Positions 1 to 4,644 of a stretch of 5,147 bases of DNA are shown here, one piece after another. The position numbers and the translations under genes are program-made. The stretch comes from an uncultured Lachnospiraceae bacterium. Lineage in GTDB: Bacteria > Bacillota_A > Clostridia > Lachnospirales > Lachnospiraceae. Below the pieces are notes generated by a model, which worked only from the letters and a program-made list of their open reading frames with translations, was not told the origin of the DNA and searched no databases. Location of the stretch: contig CADBME010000067.1 in NCBI GenBank assembly GCA_902795715.1, forward strand, positions 1 through 5,147, read 5' to 3'. The first letter of the stretch is position 1. Every line of letters starts with the position of its first letter.

Positions 1-1
1 A

Positions 2-529
2 AAAAACACAAGGGTAATTAATAAGTTTGTACATAATCAGGCAAATAAAAAACTCTGGCTTGATATATTTCCTGTTGACGGATTGCCACAGGACGATAAT
101 GAAGTTGTTAAAATTTATAAAAGTGGTAATTTTTACAGGAAAATGTTGATGCTGTGCGATGCAAACCTTGGAGAGGGGAAAACAACTTTTAGAAAGTGGG
201 CAAAATTTATACTCCAACCTTTGGCTAGGTTATATGGCAAGAAACAAATAATTAACAAATTAGTTTCAATAGGCGAGACGTATTCCTATGAGGCTTCTGA
301 TTATGTCGGCGTCGTGACCTGGGGTCTTTATGGAACTGGGGAGCGAATGCTAAAAGCTGAATTTGAAAAAGCTGTTGAGGTGGAATTTGAGGGTAATAAA
401 TTCCCTGCTTTTTCCTGTTGGGACAGTTATTTACATGGGTTGTATGGGAATTATATGCAGCTTCCGCCAATTGAAAAAAGAAAGACACATGATATGGAAG
501 CCTATCTATTGGAAGAAGGAGATTTTTGA
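2..529 (+). CDS. LicD-family phosphotransferase, C-terminal part (5' end outside window)
   Basis: The reading frame is open from the first bases and ends at TGA 527-529, so the gene starts left of the window; the N-terminal GGT...PWDDDID catalytic block is therefore not seen. What remains is the LicD C-terminal half. It has the second conserved block LWLDIFPVDGLP (about bases 53-88), a basic helical middle region, then CWDSYL and YGNYMQLPP near the end. By eye it is about 58% identical to the C-terminal half of the LicD protein at 1861-2685, including the tail EAYLLEEG, so the two are close paralogues. LicD proteins transfer phosphocholine or a polyol phosphate from a CDP-linked donor to glycans; the substrate here is unknown. 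The last codons contain AAGGAG (516-521), which in the paralogue serves as ribosome binding site for the next gene, but no gene follows here. Family call is firm, substrate is not. Confidence 0.88.
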   Translation, partial: KNTRVINKFVHNQANKKLWLDIFPVDGLPQDDNEVVKIYKSGNFYRKMLMLCDANLGEGKTTFRKWAKFILQPLARLYGKKQIINKLVSIGETYSYEASDYVGVVTWGLYGTGERMLKAEFEKAVEVEFEGNKFPAFSCWDSYLHGLYGNYMQLPPIEKRKTHDMEAYLLEEGDF

Positions 530-918
530 TATAAAATCATTACGGGAATATTCGGTTCTTGTATTACAGGGCGGACTTTTCCCATAGCAATTTAACAATA
601 TAAATTGGGGCCATATAAGGGGGAAAAGGGCAGGTATCTGCTCGAAACGAGGTTTGCAACCGAGAGGATTAGTGTATTTCAGGTTACATTGGAATTATTC
701 AGAATAATATTTCTACAGAAAAGTATATCCCGTGAGAAAAACTGCAAAGAGTTTCCATTCCGCGGGTTTACAAATTTGAAAACCGAACTAGGTCTATCAT
801 AAAGCGTTTGCTAAAGAGATAAGTATTTATGCTTTTCCTATTTAAAGTGGAATGTGTTTAGGAGATAAATGGCGGAGTTTTTTCTAAAATATATAATCGC
901 GTAAAGGGATAAACAAGT
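530..918. other. Gene-poor spacer, possible decayed gene remnants
   Basis: About 390 bases with no convincing gene on either strand. All three forward frames carry stops. The longest open stretch (605-802) would begin at TTG without a ribosome binding site and matches no family I recognise. Right after the upstream LicD stop, the frame starting at the ATA at 531 reads IKSLREYSVLVLQGGLFP before a stop at 585-587. It sits at proper distance from AAGGAG (516-521), as if a coupled downstream gene once began there. Further along, fragments such as the frame ending ENRTRSIIKRLLKR (stop near 820) have protein-like composition but cannot be assigned. Two tiny hairpins are possible at 641-651 (CTCG AAA CGAG) and 651-661 (GGTT TGC AACC); neither has a T-run, so neither is called a terminator. 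No good -35/-10 pair was found. Confidence 0.4.
869..904 (+). CDS. Possible 11-codon leader ORF before the LicD gene at 919
   Basis: ATG at 869-871 is preceded by AGGAG (860-864) at 4 bases, and the frame reads MAEFFLKYIIA before TAA at 902-904. The stop lies 14 bases before the ATG of the following LicD gene and overlaps the start of that gene's ribosome binding site (AAAGGGA, 903-909). If translated, it could help bring ribosomes to the LicD start. It could equally be the start of a decayed gene or a chance ORF. The peptide has no recognisable motif beyond being hydrophobic. Low confidence. Confidence 0.22.
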   Translation: MAEFFLKYIIA

Positions 919-1764
919 ATGCAGGAATTACAAGTTGATGAGATCAAAAAGTTAGAAGTAGAAATTCTGGTTGAGGTTGCAACATTTTGTGATCAACACA
1001 ATCTCAGATATTATTTATGTGGAGGAACTTTAATTGGCGCCGTAAGGCATAAGGGTATTATACCGTGGGATGATGATATTGACGTTTCCATGCCCAGGCC
1101 AGACTATGATATTTTTATAAATAGCTTTCGTTGTGAAAAAGAATACATTCAAGTGTTTTCTTGTCAGACTAAAAAGGATTATTGGAGGACCCATTGTCAG
1201 GTCTTCGATACCAGAACTGTTATCGAGGATAATTCTTTCAGGCAGGATATTGCTAAAGACATCGCTGTTTTTGTAGATATTTATCCTATTGAAGGTATGC
1301 CATCATCACCTGTAAAACAAAAATTATATTGGGCAGGGTATACGGTGTTGCATGCTATTCATTACGGAACAATCTTAAATAATAAAAAAAGTCGTCATTT
1401 TGGCGAAGAAGCCAGGGTGAGAAATTTTATCAGAACTGTAATTAAAAGTATTTTTATAGGAGTTTTTCGTTGGTTTGATTATCGTACGGTGGTCAGAATT
1501 TGTGAATGGTATGCGAGATTGTACAGTTTTAAAGATTCTGAATATGTAGCGATAGTTGCAGAGTATGGCGATTTTGGCATAAGAGGTATCACGCCTAAAG
1601 CAATTTATAATCACGCATTGGCAGTTCCTTTCGAAAACGAATGCTTTAAAATACCAGGCGAATACGATTATTACCTGCGAAAAGTTTACGGAGACTATAT
1701 GCAATTTCCTCCGGAATGCGACAGAGTATATAAACACGGTTTTTCTGCATATTGGAAAGAGTGA
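919..1764 (+). CDS. LicD-family phosphotransferase (complete, divergent paralogue)
   Basis: A 281-residue protein of normal LicD size and probably cytoplasmic, with no signal peptide. The N-terminal nucleotidyltransferase-like core is clear: YYLCGGTLIGAVRHKG (about 31-46), then PWDDDIDV (49-56), whose acidic residues D51, D52, D53 and D55 are the metal-binding set typical of the family. A second block, FVDIYPIEGMP (118-128), follows, and VYGDYMQFPP (256-265) lies near the C-terminus. The family moves phosphocholine or polyol phosphate from a CDP donor to a sugar; which one applies here cannot be read. The ATG is the only sensible start: an in-frame TAA lies 9 bases upstream, and AAAGGGA (903-909) sits 9 bases before it. 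It shares the N-terminal core closely with the protein at 1861 but has a different middle and C-terminal region (SRHFGEE..., FRWFDYRTVV), suggesting a different acceptor or donor. G+C is lower than in its right-hand neighbours. It is separated from the next gene by 96 bases. Confidence 0.92.
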   Translation: MQELQVDEIKKLEVEILVEVATFCDQHNLRYYLCGGTLIGAVRHKGIIPWDDDIDVSMPRPDYDIFINSFRCEKEYIQVFSCQTKKDYWRTHCQVFDTRTVIEDNSFRQDIAKDIAVFVDIYPIEGMPSSPVKQKLYWAGYTVLHAIHYGTILNNKKSRHFGEEARVRNFIRTVIKSIFIGVFRWFDYRTVVRICEWYARLYSFKDSEYVAIVAEYGDFGIRGITPKAIYNHALAVPFENECFKIPGEYDYYLRKVYGDYMQFPPECDRVYKHGFSAYWKE

Positions 1765-1792
1765 GAACCCGGGCAGTGCTTTATTATTGAAT

Positions 1793-1826
1793 CACTATAA
1801 TAGACATATTGCCAGAGGTTATAGTG
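1793..1826 (+). promoter_or_regulatory. Inverted repeat overlapping a TATAAT hexamer, upstream of the LicD gene at 1861
   Basis: In the spacer between two LicD genes, CACTATAA (1793-1800) and TTATAGTG (1819-1826) form a perfect 8-bp inverted repeat with an 18-base centre; G-U pairs could extend it by one on each side in RNA. A perfect -10 hexamer TATAAT lies at 1796-1801, overlapping the left arm. No good -35 element is found 16-18 bases upstream, and there is no TG extension. No T-run follows the right arm, so it does not look like an intrinsic terminator. It could be a promoter with an operator for the 1861-4495 genes, an mRNA hairpin, or chance. Confidence 0.3.
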
Positions 1827-1847
1827 GAAAACAGATATTTTATATTT

Positions 1848-1852
1848 AGGTG
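1848..1852 (+). promoter_or_regulatory. Ribosome binding site of the LicD gene at 1861
   Basis: AGGTG lies 8 bases before ATG 1861 and pairs with the 3' end of 16S rRNA (AGGAGGTG type). With the in-frame TAG at 1855-1857 just upstream, it fixes this ATG as the start. Confidence 0.65.
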
Positions 1853-1860
1853 TATAGCTA

Positions 1861-2685
1861 ATGAAAAAATTAAGTTTGGATGATATTAAACAAATTGAAC
1901 TGTCCATGTTGCTGGTTGTAGATGAATTTTGTCGACGACATAAGCTTCGTTATTATTTGGTAGGGGGTACTCTGTTGGGAGCTATTCGTCACAAAGGTTT
2001 TATTCCCTGGGATGATGATATTGATATCGGCATGCCCCGCCCTGACTTTGAAAAGTTTGTCAGGCTGGCTCCTGATTTTTTTGCTGAAAAAAACCTGTCA
2101 GTGCAAAACGGGGATGGGAAAAACAGTGATAGCTTGTGTCCCTATTGCGAAATATGGAATTTGAATACATTGATTAAAAGAAAATATACTCATCTCAATC
2201 ACCATTTATGGTTAGATGTGCTGGTAGTAGACGGTCTGCCGGCAGATGAAGAAGAGGTAAAACAGATTTTTCGGAAGTGCCGCTTCTACAGAAAAGTTAT
2301 ACAGTTGGCGAATGCTGTAACCGGGGAGGGGACAACGCCACTACGTAAATTGGCAAAGTATATATTAAAACCAATGGCCCGTTTATATGGGGAAAAACGA
2401 GCGCTGCGCAAAATACTGGATATTGCCCGGCAGCATGACTACGATACTTGTGACTACGTAGGCATTGTGACCTGCGGTTTATATGATCCTTTGGGTGAAC
2501 GCATGCTGAAAAAGGAGTTTGAAATTCCTGCGGAAGTAGAATTTGAAGGCCACACTTTTCCTTGCTGTTCCTGTTGGGACAGTTATTTGACCGGTATTTA
2601 TGGCAATTACATGCAGCTTCCTCCACCGGAAAAGCGTAGAGCTCATGACGTTGAAGCATATCTGTTAGAAGAAGGAGAATTATAG
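1861..2685 (+). CDS. LicD-family phosphotransferase (complete), paired with a cytidylyltransferase
   Basis: A 274-residue protein with the full LicD architecture. YYLVGGTLLGAIRHKG (31-46) and PWDDDIDI (49-56), with D51, D52, D53 and D55, form the catalytic core. LWLDVLVVDGLP (116-127) is the second conserved block, and GNYMQLPPPEKR (248-259) is the C-terminal block. By family it transfers a phospho-substituent from a CDP-activated donor to a glycan, acting in the cytoplasm during surface polysaccharide assembly. It ends only 2 bases before the IspD-like gene, whose ribosome binding site (AAGGAG, 2672-2677) is inside its last codons, so the two are translationally coupled and probably act in the same pathway. 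That favours a CDP-alditol donor over CDP-choline (inference). It is a close paralogue of the truncated gene at the left edge, about 58% identical over the shared half by eye. The start is fixed by an in-frame stop just upstream. Confidence 0.94.
   Translation: MKKLSLDDIKQIELSMLLVVDEFCRRHKLRYYLVGGTLLGAIRHKGFIPWDDDIDIGMPRPDFEKFVRLAPDFFAEKNLSVQNGDGKNSDSLCPYCEIWNLNTLIKRKYTHLNHHLWLDVLVVDGLPADEEEVKQIFRKCRFYRKVIQLANAVTGEGTTPLRKLAKYILKPMARLYGEKRALRKILDIARQHDYDTCDYVGIVTCGLYDPLGERMLKKEFEIPAEVEFEGHTFPCCSCWDSYLTGIYGNYMQLPPPEKRRAHDVEAYLLEEGEL
2672..2677 (+). promoter_or_regulatory. Ribosome binding site of the IspD-like gene, inside the LicD coding sequence
   Basis: AAGGAG is embedded in the codons for the final residues of the upstream LicD protein, 10 bases before ATG 2688. 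It supports that start and coupled translation of the two genes. Confidence 0.75.
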
Positions 2686-2687
2686 TT

Positions 2688-3404
2688 ATGAACATTGCAT
2701 TATTGACTGCAGCCGGAACGGGGACACGGATGCATCAGGACATACCTAAACAGTTTATCCATGTTGATAATAAGCCAATCATTATCCATACTTTGGAAGC
2801 GTTTCAAAACCATCCGAGTATTGATGCTATTCTTGTTGTAACCCTGCCGTCTTGGGAAGCGGTGCTTTGGGCTTACGCAAAGCAGTTTAATGTTTCGAAA
2901 TTAAAGTGGGTTGTGCCTGGTGGTGATACCGGTCAGCAATCAATCAAAAATGGTCTTGATAAGTTGAAAGAATTATATCCGAATGAAGATGTTAATGTAA
3001 TGGTACATGATGGAAATCGGCCACTAGTAACGGCCGAAATCATTTCAGACAGCCTTGTTACATTTGCCAAACGTGGTTGTGCAGTTGCGGCGATTCCGTG
3101 TACTGAAGTGGTTTTTGAAAGTGATGACGGTATTTCCTCTTGTGTTTCGACAGAACGGGAAAAGTTGTTCAGAACGCAGACTCCCCACACATATAAATTA
3201 AAGGACCTGTTATGGGCGCATGAAGAAGCCTGTAAAAGAGGTATAAAAGGGACGGCGGCTTCTTGCATGCTGATGAAAGAATTAGGCAGGGAAACGTTTT
3301 TTTCAAAAGGTTCTGAAGAAAACCTTAAAATCACGACATTGGAGGACTTGAGAATTTTTAAGGCTATTTTACATACTCGGCAGGATGAATGGTTAAAAAA
3401 ATGA
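2688..3404 (+). CDS. IspD/TarI-family CTP:polyol-phosphate cytidylyltransferase
   Basis: A 238-residue protein, the usual length for the IspD/TarI family. The N-terminal CTP-binding signature reads TAAGTGTRM followed by PKQF, with R14 and K21 at the positions of the catalytic basic residues of IspD. Further matches are GGDTGQQSIKNGL (78-90), VHDGNRPLVT (106-115), TQTPHTYK (163-170) and NLKITTLEDL (212-221, with conserved K214). The reaction is CTP plus a polyol phosphate giving a CDP-polyol and pyrophosphate. Housekeeping IspD makes CDP-methylerythritol and usually reads HDAARP. Here the motif is HDGNRP, the usual Arg in the GGxxR block is Gln, and the gene sits beside LicD and SDR genes. I infer a polysaccharide-specific enzyme making a CDP-alditol (for example CDP-ribitol), not an isoprenoid enzyme. 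It lies 2 bases after the LicD stop and 32 bases before the SDR gene. Family firm, substrate inferred. Confidence 0.9.
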   Translation: MNIALLTAAGTGTRMHQDIPKQFIHVDNKPIIIHTLEAFQNHPSIDAILVVTLPSWEAVLWAYAKQFNVSKLKWVVPGGDTGQQSIKNGLDKLKELYPNEDVNVMVHDGNRPLVTAEIISDSLVTFAKRGCAVAAIPCTEVVFESDDGISSCVSTEREKLFRTQTPHTYKLKDLLWAHEEACKRGIKGTAASCMLMKELGRETFFSKGSEENLKITTLEDLRIFKAILHTRQDEWLKK

Positions 3405-3433
3405 AAAACAATCTTGGTAAGGGTATTTTTTAA
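3401..3433 (+). CDS. Possible 10-codon relay ORF between the IspD-like and SDR genes
   Basis: ATG at 3401-3403 overlaps the TGA stop of the cytidylyltransferase gene (ATGA), reads MKNNLGKGIF and stops at TAA 3431-3433, three bases before the SDR start codon. Ribosomes finishing the upstream gene could restart here and be delivered next to ATG 3437. Its own ribosome binding site is weak (AGGAT, 14 bases upstream), and short ORFs arise by chance, so this is only a suggestion. Confidence 0.18.
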   Translation: MKNNLGKGIF

Positions 3434-3436
3434 TCT

Positions 3437-4495
3437 ATGACTATTTATGATAGTAAATTATGGCTTGCGGATTTGGATACAGTGCTGGCTGGTCTTCCGG
3501 AGCTGAAAGAACTAACTGGAAAAGCAGTATTGGTGACAGGCTGTACGGGTCTTATTTGTTCTGCAGTGATGGACTTGCTGATTCGCTGGAATGAATTCCA
3601 TGCTGATAAAATTACAATCATGGCAGCCGGGCGGAGGTTTAAAAACATTGTAGAACGATTTAACCCTTTTGTAACAGCGGATTGGTTTAAATTTGTTTCC
3701 TATGACGCTTCGGATGCGAACAATTATTTCAATGATCGTTGTGATTATATCATTCATGGCGCAAGCAATGCATCTCCGGCTAAATATATAAAAGAACCTG
3801 TAGAAACACTGCTTTCCAACGTTCTTGGTATAAAATGCCTGCTGGATTATGCCAAAGGCTGTAATGCAAAGCGGGTTCTATTTATTTCTAGTTCTGAAGT
3901 GTATGGGAAAAAGGAAGGGGCTGAGCCCTATCGGTTGGGAGATTATGGATATATTGATTTACTGAACGTCCGTAATTCCTATTCCATTGGTAAGCGAGCG
4001 GCTGAAACACTGTGTGTTTCCTATGCGGTTGAATATGGGGTGGAAACTGTCATTGTGCGGCCCGGGCATATTTACGGCCCTACTGCAAAGCGGGGTGACA
4101 ACCGGGTGTCTTCTGCCTGGGCCTATGATGTGGCAGAAGGTAAAAATATTGTAATGAAAAGTGATGGAGCGCAGATTCGCAGTTACTGTTATTGTTTGGA
4201 CTGTGCTTCCGCTATTTTGAAAGTGCTGTTGAAAGGAAAGAGTTGTCAGGCCTATAATATCTCCAATCCGGATTCTGTGATAAGTATCCGACAAATGGCG
4301 GAACTGCTGATAAAATCTGCCAGCGTTCAACTATTTATGGAACAGCCTACTGTGGAAGAAATGAAAGGTTTTAATCCAATGAGTAATTCGTCAATGGATA
4401 GTACGGAATTACTGTCTCTTGGCTGGCAAGGTCTATTTGATGCAGAAAAAGGGTTTAGGCATACGGTGGAGATTATTAAAGAGAAGCAGGAATAG
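3437..4495 (+). CDS. Extended SDR, NAD(P)-dependent epimerase/dehydratase/reductase
   Basis: A 352-residue Rossmann-fold protein of the extended short-chain dehydrogenase family, typical in length. The dinucleotide-binding motif VLVTGCTGLICSA (31-43) is followed by IIHGASNASP (105-114). Ser151-153 in FISSSEVYG gives the catalytic Ser region, and YSIGK (Y182, K186) is the catalytic YxxxK. VRPGHIYGP (207-215) and RSYCYCLDCASA (248-259) match the substrate-side motifs of nucleotide-sugar epimerases and dehydratases. The third Gly of the usual TGxxGxxG is Cys41. Relatives act on NDP-sugars (4,6-dehydratases, UDP-glucuronate decarboxylases, 4-epimerases). Its place 32 bases after a cytidylyltransferase suggests it makes or alters the CDP-activated unit or its precursor. 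The start is fixed by an in-frame TAA just upstream; the nearest ribosome binding site, AAGGG (3419-3423), is 13 bases away, which is long. G+C is the highest in the window. Confidence 0.9.
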   Translation: MTIYDSKLWLADLDTVLAGLPELKELTGKAVLVTGCTGLICSAVMDLLIRWNEFHADKITIMAAGRRFKNIVERFNPFVTADWFKFVSYDASDANNYFNDRCDYIIHGASNASPAKYIKEPVETLLSNVLGIKCLLDYAKGCNAKRVLFISSSEVYGKKEGAEPYRLGDYGYIDLLNVRNSYSIGKRAAETLCVSYAVEYGVETVIVRPGHIYGPTAKRGDNRVSSAWAYDVAEGKNIVMKSDGAQIRSYCYCLDCASAILKVLLKGKSCQAYNISNPDSVISIRQMAELLIKSASVQLFMEQPTVEEMKGFNPMSNSSMDSTELLSLGWQGLFDAEKGFRHTVEIIKEKQE

Positions 4496-4608
4496 TGTGG
4501 CTAAAGAAAATACACTGTAGGCGATAAAGGAAGTTGAAATATAATTGAATTCTAAAGGAAGTCAGAAACTGGTAAAAAAGGATATAGTTGGGTAAATAAT
4601 TTAGTTCA

Positions 4609-4644
4609 ATGAAACAATATGCCGAGAATGAGAAGGGACAATGA
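4609..4644 (+). CDS. Possible 11-codon ORF overlapping the start of the last gene
   Basis: ATG 4609 reads MKQYAENEKGQ and stops at TGA 4642-4644, overlapping ATG 4641 as ATGA. This geometry can couple translation. It has no good ribosome binding site of its own, and an in-frame stop lies four codons upstream (4597-4599). It may be chance. Confidence 0.15.
   Translation: MKQYAENEKGQ

Noticed and set aside
363..587. 74-codon + strand frame overlapping the end of the first LicD gene
   Set aside because: Most of it is an out-of-frame shadow of the clear LicD coding sequence. Only its tail after 530 is of interest and is discussed as a possible remnant.
605..802. 65-codon open frame in the spacer after the first LicD gene
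   Set aside because: Starts at TTG with no ribosome binding site, has no recognisable motif and lies among stop-filled frames; treated as part of the unexplained spacer.
892..897. Perfect TATAAT before the LicD gene at 919
   Set aside because: No -35 element at 16-18 bases and no TG extension; transcription from it would begin at or inside the ribosome binding site.
1375..1737. 120-codon minus-strand open frame
   Set aside because: Entirely antisense to the well-supported LicD gene at 919-1764, with no motif or ribosome binding site.
2297..2695. 132-codon minus-strand open frame
   Set aside because: Antisense to the LicD gene at 1861-2685 and without recognisable protein features; a shadow frame.
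2933..3334. 133-codon minus-strand open frame
   Set aside because: Antisense to the cytidylyltransferase, whose family motifs are unmistakable on the + strand.
1861..3404. Classical lic-type phosphocholine pathway
   Set aside because: The activating enzyme has IspD/TarI motifs rather than LicC features, and no choline kinase or choline transporter is visible. Not excluded for the wider locus.
2688..3404. Housekeeping IspD of the methylerythritol phosphate pathway
   Set aside because: Polysaccharide-gene context, coupling to LicD and altered active-site motifs argue against it, although it cannot be ruled out without the rest of the genome.
3959..4330. 123-codon minus-strand open frame
   Set aside because: Antisense to the SDR catalytic region; no motif of its own.
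4494..4516. Hairpin AGTGT...ACACT at the end of the SDR gene as a terminator
   Set aside because: The stem is only 5-6 bp with a 12-base loop and no T-run follows.
4540..4545. TATAAT in the spacer before the last gene
   Set aside because: The region 16-18 bases upstream (around 4516-4523) has no resemblance to TTGACA, so it is likely chance in AT-rich DNA.
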